From: Pseudarthrobacter siccitolerans
GTDB lineage: Bacteria > Actinomycetota > Actinomycetes > Actinomycetales > Micrococcaceae
DNA: 64,000 bases
Direction: 5' to 3'
Assembly: GCF_001046895.1 (NCBI RefSeq)
Contig: NZ_CAQI01000039.1
Location: forward strand, 1-64,000
Below, piece after piece: positions 19,190-29,981 of the stretch. A model generated the notes under the pieces. It was not told where the DNA came from and did not search any database. It was given only the letters and a program-made list of their open reading frames with translations. Made by a program: the position numbers and the translations under genes. Position 1 is the first letter of the stretch. Each line of letters opens with the position of its first letter.

Positions 19190-20211
19190 CGCCGTTGCTC
19201 CTGGTGGCCGCCATTACGCTGGCAGCCGGCCTGCTGCTTCCCTTCGCCGTAAAGCCGCTGCTGGTCCGGATGGGCGTGGTTGATGTTCCCTCCGCCCGTT
19301 CCTCGCACGTCAAAGTGACCATCCGCGGCATGGGTGTGGCCACGGCCCTGGCCACGGCCATCGGAACCGCCGCAGCGGTGCTGCTGGGCGTCGTCACCGT
19401 GGACCGCTCCGTTTCCGCCGTCGTGCTTGCCGTCATTGCCGCCTGCGCCGCTGTGGGCTGGGTCGAGGACCTGCGCGGCATGTCCATCCGCGGCCGCGCC
19501 GCCGCCCAGCTCGGCATCGGCGCGGCCGGCTCCGCGGTGCTCATCGTCCTCACCGGACAGTCGTTCTGGTGGCTGCCCCTGGCTGCCGTGGCGGTCGCGG
19601 CCTACGTGAACATCGCCAACTTCATGGACGGCGTCAACGGCATCTCCGGCCTGCACGGGGTGACTGCCGGGGTGGCCTACGCCGTGGCCGGCATACTGTC
19701 CGAACAGCCCTGGCTGACCGCCGGCGGTACCGTGCTGGCCATGTCCTTCCTCGGTTTCCTCCCTTGGAACCTGGGCCGCGGTTCAGTCTTCCTGGGCGAC
19801 GTCGGCAGCTACCTGCTGGGTGCCTCGGTAGCCGCCCTCGCCGTGGCCGGCTTCCTCAGCGGCGTCTACGTCGAGTACGTCCTCTCACCGATCCTGGTCT
19901 ACGCCGCGGATACCGGCTATACGCTGCTTCGCCGGATTAAGGCGGGGGAGCGGTGGTACGCGTCGCACCGGGAACATGTCTACCAGCGGCTCACGGACGT
20001 GGGCTTCTCACACCTTCAGTCAGCCGCCACCGTCACCCTGTGCACCGCTGCCGTAATCATCCTCGGGTTCGTTGCCGCAACGGCCCAGCTTCCGATTGTT
20101 GCGCTGTGCGTCGCCGCAAGCGTGCTGGTTCTCGCTGTTTACCTGGCCAGCCCGGACCTGATCCGCCGCTACCGGCGCCCGTCAAAGGTCACGCGCCTGC
20201 CAGTGACCTGA
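19186..20211 (+). CDS. WecA/MraY-family polyprenyl-phosphate phosphoglycosyl transferase
   Basis: The 341-residue integral membrane protein has about 10-11 helices and the family motifs: VEDLRG (D-D-like first motif region), NFMDGVNGI (Mg/substrate Asp), FLGDVGSY and HREHVYQRL (His-containing loop). The family transfers HexNAc-1-P from UDP-sugar to polyprenyl phosphate, starting lipid-linked glycan synthesis (arabinogalactan or teichoic linkage, or polysaccharide). With the two upstream glycosyltransferases and the dehydratase it forms an initiation and early-assembly module. The gene is in the same place as rfe/wecA (Rv1302) just before atpI in mycobacteria. Start GTG overlaps the upstream stop. 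Confidence 0.9.
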   Translation: MTPLLLVAAITLAAGLLLPFAVKPLLVRMGVVDVPSARSSHVKVTIRGMGVATALATAIGTAAAVLLGVVTVDRSVSAVVLAVIAACAAVGWVEDLRGMSIRGRAAAQLGIGAAGSAVLIVLTGQSFWWLPLAAVAVAAYVNIANFMDGVNGISGLHGVTAGVAYAVAGILSEQPWLTAGGTVLAMSFLGFLPWNLGRGSVFLGDVGSYLLGASVAALAVAGFLSGVYVEYVLSPILVYAADTGYTLLRRIKAGERWYASHREHVYQRLTDVGFSHLQSAATVTLCTAAVIILGFVAATAQLPIVALCVAASVLVLAVYLASPDLIRRYRRPSKVTRLPVT

Positions 20212-20229
20212 GCGGTGTTCTATCTCGTG

Positions 20230-20235
20230 TAGAAT
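20230..20235 (+). promoter_or_regulatory. -10 box TAGAAT of the ATP synthase operon
   Basis: TAGAAT is the best -10 hexamer before the atp genes. The -35 region (20207-20212) is weak. It predicts a start near 20242 and a leader of about 65 nt before the first atpI gene. Confidence 0.5.
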
Positions 20236-20237
20236 TT

Positions 20238-20259
20238 GAGGGCAGCCAAAGCTGCCCTC
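20238..20259 (+). promoter_or_regulatory. Hairpin at the 5' edge of the atp transcript
   Basis: GAGGGCAGC and GCTGCCCTC form a perfect 9-bp stem with a CAAA tetraloop, immediately after the TAGAAT box and 47 nt before the first atp start codon. It may be a 5' stabilising hairpin or the end of the wecA transcript. There is no T-run after it. Confidence 0.6.
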
Positions 20260-20306
20260 CACACTGCTACTGGCCACCTGCCTTTGGTGCCGACGATTGG
20301 GATCGA

Positions 20307-20789
20307 ATGACCTCCAACGCCGAGTCCGGACCTGCGTCCGGCAACGGAAAAGTTGGCGCATCCGGCCCCACGCCGTCCCTCTGGCTGAACCTCCTCAAAC
20401 GGAGCTCGCTGGCCGCGGCGGCCGGGCTGGTCCTGTGCGCCGTTCCTGCAGCAATCCTCGAAGGACCGGGCGGAGCCCTTTCCAGTACCGCCGGCGGGTT
20501 GCTGGTGATGCTGTTCTTCGGCATCAGCCTGCTGGTGGGACACTTTGTGGGACGCGACAACCCTTCCGGGGCCATCGGCATGTTCGTAGCCACCTACTTT
20601 GTCAAAGTGGTGGGCTTCGCCGCCGTCCTGTTCGTGGTCGGTGCTCCGGCGTGGCTGCACGGCCGCTGGTTCGTCGCCGGCGCCGTGACCGCCGTCGTCC
20701 TGTGGCAGGCCGCTGAAATCCATGGTTTCAGCAAAGCCCGCCTGCAGATCTACAACGATCCAGAAACCAAGGAAACCCCCCATGCGTGA
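20307..20789 (+). CDS. atpI: ATP synthase accessory membrane protein, AtpI-like
   Basis: The 160-residue protein has four hydrophobic helices (about 34-55, 60-80, 92-112, 118-138) and a soluble N-terminus rich in Gly/Ser. It is in the position of atpI/uncI (Rv1303) at the head of the operon; AtpI helps assemble the c-ring in other bacteria. Similarity is mostly by topology and position. ATG 20307 is chosen over upstream in-frame starts because those run back into wecA. It overlaps the next gene by 8 nt. Confidence 0.75.
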   Translation: MTSNAESGPASGNGKVGASGPTPSLWLNLLKRSSLAAAAGLVLCAVPAAILEGPGGALSSTAGGLLVMLFFGISLLVGHFVGRDNPSGAIGMFVATYFVKVVGFAAVLFVVGAPAWLHGRWFVAGAVTAVVLWQAAEIHGFSKARLQIYNDPETKETPHA

Positions 20790-21120
20790 TCCGAAGAAGC
20801 CAGGCAAGGCCGCCAGCGGCGGCCGCGCCTCCGGCAGCTCTGCGCCGGGTGTATCCGGGGACAACTCCGACGGCGGATACAACGCCGGAATGGCTGTCTT
20901 CAGCTACATCATTGGCGGGATCATCGTCTGGAGTTTGATAGGGTGGGGACTGGATTATCTGTGGGGAACGCGCTGGATTGTGCTCGCAGGCGCTCTGCTT
21001 GGAGCCGTCGGAGGTTTTTACCTTTCCCACATGCATGGCCTCACCAGTTCTCGCAAAAATACTGGCGAGCGTCCTGCTGCCAGCGGGCCGTCCCAGGACG
21101 GCAACAGTAATGCCAAATAA
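20782..21120 (+). CDS. Second AtpI/AtpZ-like small membrane protein
   Basis: The 112-residue protein has a Gly/Ser-rich N-terminus (1-35) and two transmembrane helices (about 41-60 and 66-85) with the sequence IVWSLIGWGLDYLWGTRWIV. This matches the AtpZ/AtpI two-helix family (W-x-G-x-x-L-D near the end of helix 1). It probably acts in Fo assembly or Mg2+ handling, as proposed for the family. The start overlaps the upstream gene, and an 81-nt gap follows before atpB. Confidence 0.75.
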   Translation: MRDPKKPGKAASGGRASGSSAPGVSGDNSDGGYNAGMAVFSYIIGGIIVWSLIGWGLDYLWGTRWIVLAGALLGAVGGFYLSHMHGLTSSRKNTGERPAASGPSQDGNSNAK

Positions 21121-21201
21121 TTTCACAGGGGGAACAGCAGGCCGTCAGGCTGCCGGTCCCCGCCCAACGCCCAATGATGGACACTGCAGAGAGGAAACGC
21201 G

Positions 21202-22002
21202 TTGATCGCGCTTGCGCTCCCGGCCCAAGATTCAGGAGAGTTCGCTCCTCCTGGAATTAACGAAATGCATTTGCCGGCAATCCTGCCGTGGGGTGCCGCA
21301 GAAGGATTCTCCAAGCAGATGCTGCTGGTCCTCCTCTCTGTCGTCATTATCGGCGCTTTCTTCGTGCTCGCCGCACGCAAGCAGCAGCTGGTTCCCGGCA
21401 AGCTCCAGTTCGCCGGCGAGGCCGCCTACGGCTTCGTCCGCAACGGAATCGCCAAGGACATCATCGGCGGCAGGGACTTCATCAAGTACGTCCCGCTGCT
21501 GTTCAGCCTGTTCTTCTTCATTCTGGTGAACAACATCTACGGCGCCATCCCGCTCATCCAGCTCCCCACGTTCTCGCACGTCGGCGGCGCATATGTGCTC
21601 GCAGGCATCGTCTACGTCACCTGGATCGCCATCGGCATCAAGAAGAACGGACTCCGTTACTTCAAGCTGGCCACCGTACCGTCCGGTGTTCCCTGGTTCA
21701 TCCTTCCGATCGTGATCCCGATCGAGATCATCTCCAACTTCCTGGTCCGGCCCGTGACGCACAGCCTCCGTCTGTTCGCCACCATGCTCGCAGGACACCT
21801 CATCGTGATGATCGCCGGCTCCGGCATCGAGTACCTGGTCATGCAGGAGAACATCCTGCTCAAGGGAACCTCCGTCCTGGTCCTCGCAGGCGCCATCGCC
21901 ATGTACATGCTTGAAGCCCTGATCATGGTTCTGCAGGCCTACGTCTTTACCCTGCTGACAGCGATCTACATTGAAGGCGCACTTCACGCCGACAGCCACT
22001 AA
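21202..22002 (+). CDS. atpB: ATP synthase Fo subunit a
   Basis: The 266-residue membrane subunit forms the proton half-channels. The essential arginine lies in helix aIV within the RPVTHSLRLFATMLAGH segment (family R-L-F/G-N-x-x-A-G). The C-terminal VLQAYVFTLLTAIYI is the standard last helix. Start is TTG 21202, supported by a good AGAGGAAA ribosome-binding site 6-8 nt upstream. Expression therefore uses a weak initiator in front of the very strong atpE, a common way to balance subunit amounts. Confidence 0.95.
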   Translation: MIALALPAQDSGEFAPPGINEMHLPAILPWGAAEGFSKQMLLVLLSVVIIGAFFVLAARKQQLVPGKLQFAGEAAYGFVRNGIAKDIIGGRDFIKYVPLLFSLFFFILVNNIYGAIPLIQLPTFSHVGGAYVLAGIVYVTWIAIGIKKNGLRYFKLATVPSGVPWFILPIVIPIEIISNFLVRPVTHSLRLFATMLAGHLIVMIAGSGIEYLVMQENILLKGTSVLVLAGAIAMYMLEALIMVLQAYVFTLLTAIYIEGALHADSH

Positions 22003-22012
22003 GGCACCCTAA

Positions 22013-22035
22013 GCTTCCCCTCGCGGGGATGAAGC
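22013..22035 (+). promoter_or_regulatory. Hairpin in the atpB-atpE intergenic region
   Basis: GCTTC (22013-22017) and GAAGC (22031-22035) enclose CCC/GGG pairs, giving a small stem-loop 47 nt before atpE. Such a structure between atpB and atpE may protect the atpE mRNA or tune translation of the 10+ copy subunit c. The function is inferred. Confidence 0.4.
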
Positions 22036-22081
22036 AACCCAAACAACCTGCCACATGGGTGGCATCTTGAAAGGAAGAAAA

Positions 22082-22285
22082 ATGGAAGGCAATCTCAACC
22101 TCGTAGGTTACGGTCTGTCCGCAATCGGCGGTGGTATCGGTGTTGGTCTCGTATTCGCTGCGTACATCAACGGCGTCGCCCGCCAGCCCGAAGCACAGCG
22201 TGTCCTGCAGCCGATCGCATTCCTCGGCCTTGCGCTGACCGAAGCCCTCGCCATCCTCGGCCTGGTCTTCGCCTTCGTTCTCTAG
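22082..22285 (+). CDS. atpE: ATP synthase Fo subunit c
   Basis: The 67-residue protein consists of two helices with the polar loop ARQPE (family R-Q-P) and the proton-binding glutamate in helix 2 (LTEALAI). Gly-rich helix 1 ([11 protein letters not shown]) packs the c-ring. The true start is ATG 22082, preceded by a strong GAAAGGAAG ribosome-binding site; an upstream in-frame ATG would add nine unlikely residues. This is also the bedaquiline target in mycobacteria. Confidence 0.95.
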   Translation: MEGNLNLVGYGLSAIGGGIGVGLVFAAYINGVARQPEAQRVLQPIAFLGLALTEALAILGLVFAFVL

Positions 22286-22334
22286 TCCTTAGAGCGAAGC
22301 GAACTTACAGAACCGAGTAGAAAAGGACGGGTGA

Positions 22335-22888
<554 letters not shown>

Positions 22889-22889
<1 letters not shown>

Positions 22890-23716
22890 TGGCAGGCGTA
22901 TCGAGCGTTTCGCTGGCAACAGCCCTGGCCGAGTTGGAAGCCAAGCTTCCGACGGCGTCGCTGCAGCTGGCAAAGGAACTCTTCGGAATTCTGGGAATGG
23001 TGGACAGCTCGGCTGGCTTGCGCCGCGCCCTGACTGACCCGTCCCGTAACGGTGACGAAAAGTCGGCGCTGGTCAGGCAGCTGGTTGGCGGAAAAGTCTC
23101 CGCTGATGCTGCAGAGATCGCGGGCGGACTGGCCAGCTCACGCTGGGCAAACGCCCGGGATATCGGCGATGCACTCGAGACTCTTGCCGCAACGGTGGTC
23201 ATTTCCGTTGCTGAAAACAAGTCGGCCGTTTCTGCCTCCGGAATCACTGGCCTGGAAGAGCTGGAGAACGACCTGTTCTCCTTCAACCAGGCTGTTGCCT
23301 CCAGCCATGAGGTACAACGTGCTCTGTCCGAACCGCAGGCCAGTGCTGCAGCCAAAGCGACGCTGGCCGAGCGGCTGGTGCCCGGTGTGAGCGAGGAAGC
23401 GAAAGTCCTCATCACACAGGCGGTCACCCAGCCCCGCGGCATCAAGCCCACCCGGCTGGTGGGACGGTTCGCCGAACTGGCGGCCAAACGGCAGCAGCGC
23501 TGGATTGCAACGGTCAGCGTGACCCGTCCCCTGACGCAGACGCAGCTGGCACGCCTCCAGGCGGGCCTGAACGCACTGTACGGGCGGGAACTGAAGGTCA
23601 ACGTCAACGTTGACCCGGCACTCATTGGCGGTATCCGCGTCCAGGTCGGTGACGAAGTGCTCGACGCTTCGGTCATCACCCGCCTGAGCGAGCTGCAACG
23701 CCAGCTGGCCGGCTAG
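22889..23716 (+). CDS. atpH: ATP synthase F1 subunit delta
   Basis: The 275-residue protein is longer than the approximately 177-residue E. coli delta. The C-terminal half has the typical delta signature (VTRPLTQTQLARLQAGL near 212-228 and DPALIGGIRVQVGDEVLDASV). The N-terminal half is an all-helical OSCP-like domain. It links the peripheral stalk to the top of F1. It is a stand-alone gene here, in contrast with the b-delta fusion of mycobacteria, but still larger than proteobacterial delta. Confidence 0.93.
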
Positions 23717-23799
23717 CCGGACAAGCACACCACAACTGATAGAAACCCCGGTCATCGTGGACAACGGTGATCACAAAAACAGGAGAGCAGGGACTGCAG

Positions 23800-25437
23800 A
23801 TGGCCGAATTGACCATCAACGCCGACGACGTCCGTAATGCGCTGAACGAGTTCGCGGCGTCCTACGAACCCGGAAACGCAGAGCGCGTAGAGGTCGGCCG
23901 CGTAACCACCGCTAGTGACGGCATCGCCCGTGTTGAGGGCCTTCCCTCGGTCATGGCGAACGAGCTGCTGCGCTTCGAGGACGGCACCCTGGGCCTGGCC
24001 CAGAACCTGGACGTCCGCGAAATCGGCGTTATCATCCTCGGTGACTTCACCGGCATCGAAGAGGGCCAGGAAGTCCACCGGACGGGACAGGTTCTGTCTG
24101 TTCCCGTCGGCGATGCCTTCCTCGGCCGCGTTGTCGACCCGCTGGGCGTGCCCATCGACGACCTCGGCGAGATCAAGGCCGAGACCACCCGCGCCCTGGA
24201 GCTCCAGGCTCCCGGCGTGACCCAGCGCAAGTCGGTGCACGAGCCGATGCAGACCGGACTCAAGGCCATCGACGCCATGATTCCGATCGGCCGCGGCCAG
24301 CGCCAGCTGATCATCGGCGACCGCCAGACCGGCAAGTCCGCGATCGCGATCGACACCATCATCAACCAGAAGGCCAACTGGGCTTCTGGCGATGTGACCA
24401 AGCAGGTCCGCTGCATCTACGTGGCAATCGGCCAGAAGGCGTCAACCATTGCCGCCATCCGCCAGACCCTCGAGGACAACGGCGCGCTGGAGTACACCAC
24501 CATCGTGGCGTCCCCCGCATCCGACCCCGCAGGCTTCAAGTACCTGGCACCGTACGCCGGTTCGGCCATCGGCCAGCACTGGATGTACGGCGGCAAGCAC
24601 GTCCTCATCGTGTTTGATGACCTGTCCAAGCAGGCAGAGGCCTACCGCGCAGTATCCCTGCTGCTCCGCCGCCCGCCGGGACGCGAAGCCTACCCGGGCG
24701 ACGTCTTCTACTTGCACTCCCGCCTGCTGGAGCGTTGTGCAAAGCTCTCCGACGAGCTGGGCGCGGGTTCCATGACCGGCCTGCCGCTGATCGAAACGAA
24801 GGCAAACGACGTTTCGGCCTACATTCCCACCAACGTGATCTCCATCACCGACGGCCAGATCTTCCTGCAGTCGGACCTCTTCAACGCCAACCAGCGTCCC
24901 GCTGTTGACGTTGGTGTGTCGGTGTCCCGCGTGGGCGGTGCCGCACAGGTGAAGTCCATGAAGAAGGTTTCCGGCACGTTGAAGCTGGACCTCGCCCAGT
25001 ACCGCGACATGCAGGCCTTCGCCATGTTCGCCTCGGACCTGGACGCCGCTTCACGCCAGCAGCTCACCCGTGGTGCACGCCTGATGGAACTGCTCAAGCA
25101 GGGCCAGTACTCGCCGTTCCCGGTGGAGAACCAGGTTGTATCCATCTGGGCAGGCACCAACGGCTACCTCGACGACGTTCCGGTTGAGGACATCAGCCGC
25201 TTCGAGTCGGAGTTCCTGGAGCACCTGTCGCACAAGTCCTCCATCCTCACCACGCTGGCGCAGACCAACGTGCTGGACGATGACACCGTTGCAGCTCTGA
25301 AGTCCGCGATCGTGGATTTCAAAAAGGGCTTTTTCGGCGAGGGTGACAACCACCTGGTAGGCGCCGGCCACGAGGAGCATGACGCTATCTCCGAGGGCGA
25401 CGTAGACCAGGAAAAGATCGTCAAGCAGAAGCGCTAA
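23800..25437 (+). CDS. atpA: ATP synthase F1 subunit alpha
   Basis: The 545-residue non-catalytic nucleotide-binding subunit has the P-loop GDRQTGKSA and the alpha signature [16 protein letters not shown]-terminal extension of about 30 acidic and Lys residues is typical of actinobacteria; in mycobacteria such an extension limits ATP hydrolysis. ATG 23800 is chosen: it starts the family-typical [11 protein letters not shown]. The upstream GTG 23767 would add a non-conserved stretch. A strong hairpin separates it from atpG. Confidence 0.96.
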   Translation: MAELTINADDVRNALNEFAASYEPGNAERVEVGRVTTASDGIARVEGLPSVMANELLRFEDGTLGLAQNLDVREIGVIILGDFTGIEEGQEVHRTGQVLSVPVGDAFLGRVVDPLGVPIDDLGEIKAETTRALELQAPGVTQRKSVHEPMQTGLKAIDAMIPIGRGQRQLIIGDRQTGKSAIAIDTIINQKANWASGDVTKQVRCIYVAIGQKASTIAAIRQTLEDNGALEYTTIVASPASDPAGFKYLAPYAGSAIGQHWMYGGKHVLIVFDDLSKQAEAYRAVSLLLRRPPGREAYPGDVFYLHSRLLERCAKLSDELGAGSMTGLPLIETKANDVSAYIPTNVISITDGQIFLQSDLFNANQRPAVDVGVSVSRVGGAAQVKSMKKVSGTLKLDLAQYRDMQAFAMFASDLDAASRQQLTRGARLMELLKQGQYSPFPVENQVVSIWAGTNGYLDDVPVEDISRFESEFLEHLSHKSSILTTLAQTNVLDDDTVAALKSAIVDFKKGFFGEGDNHLVGAGHEEHDAISEGDVDQEKIVKQKR

Positions 25438-25446
25438 TTCCACTGA

Positions 25447-25483
25447 CCGGGTGTGCCGGCCCGCCAAGGTCCGGCACACCCGG
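25447..25483 (+). promoter_or_regulatory. Strong intra-operon hairpin between atpA and atpG
   Basis: A perfect 13-bp inverted repeat (25447-25459 and 25471-25483, CCGGGTGTGCCGG and its complement) has an 11-nt loop and is followed by TTTAGGG. It resembles a weak terminator but lies inside the atp operon. It may act as partial terminator or RNA-stability element affecting the alpha to gamma/beta ratio. Confidence 0.7.
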
Positions 25484-25510
25484 TTTAGGGAATGTTAGGA
25501 AAGGATAAGT

Positions 25511-26401
25511 ATGGGAGCCCAGATTCGGGTCTACCGCCAGAAGATCAGCTCGACCACGTCGATGCGCAAGATCTTCAAGGCGATGGAACTGATCGCTACC
25601 TCGCGCATCGGCAAGGCCCGTGCGCGCGTAGCAGCTTCACTGCCTTACGCGAACGCGATCACGCGCGCCGTTTCTGCTGTCGCCAGCCAAAGCGAAATCG
25701 ACCACCCGCTGACCACTGAGCCGGAGCAGATCCGCCGTGCCGCCGTCCTGGTAATCACCTCGGACCGCGGCTTGGCCGGATCCTATTCGGCAAGCGTGCT
25801 CAAGCAGGCGGAAGGTCTCAACGAGCTGCTCCACGCTGAAGGCAAGGAAGTCAAGACGTACCTCGTCGGACGCAAGGCGCAGGCCTACTTCGAGTTCCGG
25901 AACCGCGAATACGCACGGGTCTGGACCGGGGGCACCGACGCACCGGAGTTCGCCACCGCCCGTGAAATCGGCGAGGCGCTGCTGACGGAATTCGCCACCG
26001 ACTATGAAGAGGGCGGCGTGGACGAGATCCACGTGGTGTACACCCGCTTCAAGTCCATGGTTACCCAGGAGCCCACGGTCATCCGCCTGCTTCCGCTGGA
26101 AGTAGTGGAAGAGCAGGCAGCTTCTGAATCCGACCTGTTGCCGCTGTACGAGTTCGAGCCGGAAACCGAGCGTGTTCTTGACGCCCTGCTGCCGCGCTAC
26201 ATCGAGTCACGCATCTTCGCGGCCATGCTGCAGGCAGCAGCTTCCGAGCTTGCTGCACGCCAGCGGGCCATGAAGTCCGCGGGCGACAACGCCACGGACC
26301 TCATCAAGAAGTACACGCGTCTGCGCAACACGGCCCGCCAGGCTGAAATTACGCAGGAGCTTTCCGAGATTGTTGCCGGCGCCGACGCCCTCGCGTCCTA
26401 G
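25511..26401 (+). CDS. atpG: ATP synthase F1 subunit gamma
   Basis: The 296-residue central stalk subunit has the usual N-terminal [12 protein letters not shown] and C-terminal coiled-coil helices ([18 protein letters not shown], with the SATDNA-like segment). The internal [14 protein letters not shown] is the conserved Rossmann-like core. A strong ribosome-binding site (AGGAAAGGA) precedes the ATG. It rotates within alpha3beta3 and connects to the c-ring. Confidence 0.95.
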   Translation: MGAQIRVYRQKISSTTSMRKIFKAMELIATSRIGKARARVAASLPYANAITRAVSAVASQSEIDHPLTTEPEQIRRAAVLVITSDRGLAGSYSASVLKQAEGLNELLHAEGKEVKTYLVGRKAQAYFEFRNREYARVWTGGTDAPEFATAREIGEALLTEFATDYEEGGVDEIHVVYTRFKSMVTQEPTVIRLLPLEVVEEQAASESDLLPLYEFEPETERVLDALLPRYIESRIFAAMLQAAASELAARQRAMKSAGDNATDLIKKYTRLRNTARQAEITQELSEIVAGADALAS

Positions 26402-27937
<1,536 letters not shown>

Positions 27938-27938
27938 T

Positions 27939-28223
27939 ATGGCTGAGCTTGAGGTTGAGATTGTCGCAGCGGACCACTTCGTGTGGTCCGGAGCGGCCAA
28001 GATGGTCAAGGCCCGCACCAGCGATGGTGAAATCGGAATCCTGCCCGGCCACTCGCCCCTGCTGGCGATCCTGGCCGAGGGTGAGCTGGCTATCCAGCCG
28101 GTGTCCGGAGACCGTATTGCGGTAGACGTCGACGGCGGATTCTTCTCCGTGGACAACAACCGCGTGGTTATTGTTGCTGACAACGCCCACCTGGGCGGCT
28201 CGGCTACCGCTGGGATCCGCTAG
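27939..28223 (+). CDS. atpC: ATP synthase F1 subunit epsilon
   Basis: The 94-residue protein contains mainly the N-terminal beta-sandwich domain (MAELEVEIVAADHFVW, GEIGILPGHSPLLAIL). It lacks most of the two-helix C-terminal domain found in E. coli epsilon (139 residues), so classical epsilon inhibition is probably absent. The gene begins one base after the atpD stop and is last of the core atp genes. Confidence 0.93.
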   Translation: MAELEVEIVAADHFVWSGAAKMVKARTSDGEIGILPGHSPLLAILAEGELAIQPVSGDRIAVDVDGGFFSVDNNRVVIVADNAHLGGSATAGIR

Positions 28224-28233
28224 CACCACCTTG

Positions 28234-28665
28234 ATGGACGCACCGAGTCTTCCGTTCATCGCCATGGCAATCACGTTTGGATTGCTGGTATTTGCACTGT
28301 GCCTTTCGGGGGTGCGCCGCTTCAACCTGCGGCGTGCCCTCGGCACAGTGGACGCCTCCATCTGCATGGCTGGAAACAGCTGGCAGGTGGGGGTTTGTCG
28401 TTATCAGGACAACGACCTTGAGTGGTTCCGTCTGTTCTCGTTGAGTGTCCGGCCGAAGCACAAGTTCAAGCGGCACTCGCTGGAGCTGCTGGGCCGCCGC
28501 AAGCCCACGGAGGCCGAGGCAGTGAAGGTCCAGCCCGACGTCGTCATCGTTGAACTCCGGTACGAGGGGCAGGACCTCCGCCTTGCCATGAAGTTCGACG
28601 CCTACGCCGGACTGTCCTCCTGGCTGGAGGCCGGGCCGGTCATCGGCGTGGGCACCTGGCGCTAG
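28234..28665 (+). CDS. DUF2550 membrane protein
   Basis: The 143-residue protein has one N-terminal hydrophobic helix (about 7-28) and a soluble domain with conserved aromatic and charged residues (WFRLFSLSVRPKHKFKR). It matches the DUF2550 family, found just downstream of atpC in actinobacteria (Rv1312 position). The function is unknown; an accessory role in ATP synthase or the envelope is suggested only by location. ATG 28234 follows atpC by 10 nt. Confidence 0.8.
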   Translation: MDAPSLPFIAMAITFGLLVFALCLSGVRRFNLRRALGTVDASICMAGNSWQVGVCRYQDNDLEWFRLFSLSVRPKHKFKRHSLELLGRRKPTEAEAVKVQPDVVIVELRYEGQDLRLAMKFDAYAGLSSWLEAGPVIGVGTWR

Positions 28666-28670
28666 CCAAC

Positions 28671-29981
28671 GTGGACTGGGTTTTTGACGTCCGGCTGACC
28701 GACGGCCCCGTGTACTGGGGGTCCCTGGCATTGGGCCTCGCGGGTGCGGTCTATCTGCTCGCACCTCCCGTGCCGGCAGGCAGGCGCCGCTGGCTCGTCC
28801 AGGCCATTGCCGCGGTTGCCGCGGCCTTCGCCCTGGTGGCCACAGTCCACTGGGCGCTCATCAATCTCTTCTCGGTCTTCCCGGAAAATATCCCTGACAC
28901 GGTCCTGCTCTGGGTAGTGCCCGCTGTGGCCGCCCTGATCCTCCTGCTGCTCCGCCTGCCGCGAAGCACATGGCGCCGCCGCGCGGCAGGCCTGGCCGCG
29001 GTACTGCTCGTCGCCGCCCTGTCCTGCGTACAGGTCAACGCCTACTTCGGACTGAACCGCACCGTGAGCGACCTCCTGGGGACTGCCGTGGCCCGCATCC
29101 CCACGCTGGAACCGGCCCTGATGCGGCAGCAGGGCCAGCCCGACGGCGTCCCGCTCCCCGGTTGGGCACCTCAGGGTGAGCTTCCGGCCGGGGGAGCCCT
29201 GCGCAAGGCTGCCATTCCCGGCACCGCGTCCGGCATGACTACCCGGGACGCGTACATCTACCTGCCGCCCGCGTACTTCGCCAAAAACCGTCCTGCCCTT
29301 CCGGTGCTGGTCCTGGTGGCAGGCCAGCCGGGCGGGCCGCCTGACTGGCTGACCGGAGGCGCCTTGGACGGGCACATGGACTCCTTCGCCGCGGCCCACG
29401 GGGGGCTGGCACCGGTGGTGGTCATTCCCGATCCAAACGGTTCGCAGTCCGCCAACACCATGTGCATGGACAGCCGGATTGCGCAGGCCGATACTTTTAT
29501 GTCCCGGGACGTGCCGGCCTGGATCGGCGCCACCCTTGCCGTGGACACCAACCACCGCCAATGGGCCATCGGCGGATTTTCCTTCGGCGGCACCTGCGCG
29601 CTTCAAATGGGAACCAGGCACCCCGATCTTTTTCCCGCCGTCCTCTCGTTCTCCGGCGAAGCAGAGCCGGCCCTTGCCAAGGAACGGCAAAAGACTATTG
29701 ATGCCGCCTTCCCGGGCGAGCCGGAGAAATTCGACCGGCAGACACCCCTGGCCATTATGAAAGAGCGGCGCTTTGAGTCCAGCGGCGTGTACTTGACTGC
29801 CGGTCAGGATGATCCGGAATTCGTCGCCTACCTCAACACGCTGGCTGCTGCTGCCCGCGGCGCCGGGTTCGACGTGCGCGCCTACGAGGTGGAACATACC
29901 GGCCACTCCTGGGACACGTCTTCCAAGCGGATCGCAGATGCCCTGCAGTTCCTTTCCGACAGGTGGGGACTGGGCCAGTGA
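28671..29981 (+). CDS. Membrane-anchored esterase (antigen 85/esterase D-like alpha/beta hydrolase)
   Basis: The 436-residue protein has about four N-terminal transmembrane helices (18-130) followed by an alpha/beta-hydrolase domain. The nucleophile motif is GGFSFGGTCAL with Ser304, and a C-terminal GHSWD near 413 supplies the His. This architecture resembles actinobacterial membrane esterases related to the mycolyltransferase fold. The stop overlaps the downstream aminoacyl-phospholipid synthetase by 4 nt (GTGA), suggesting that it acts on the lipid product or its precursor, as do aminoacyl-phosphatidylglycerol hydrolases in other bacteria. The substrate is inferred, not shown. Start GTG 28671. 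Confidence 0.78.
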   Translation: MDWVFDVRLTDGPVYWGSLALGLAGAVYLLAPPVPAGRRRWLVQAIAAVAAAFALVATVHWALINLFSVFPENIPDTVLLWVVPAVAALILLLLRLPRSTWRRRAAGLAAVLLVAALSCVQVNAYFGLNRTVSDLLGTAVARIPTLEPALMRQQGQPDGVPLPGWAPQGELPAGGALRKAAIPGTASGMTTRDAYIYLPPAYFAKNRPALPVLVLVAGQPGGPPDWLTGGALDGHMDSFAAAHGGLAPVVVIPDPNGSQSANTMCMDSRIAQADTFMSRDVPAWIGATLAVDTNHRQWAIGGFSFGGTCALQMGTRHPDLFPAVLSFSGEAEPALAKERQKTIDAAFPGEPEKFDRQTPLAIMKERRFESSGVYLTAGQDDPEFVAYLNTLAAAARGAGFDVRAYEVEHTGHSWDTSSKRIADALQFLSDRWGLGQ

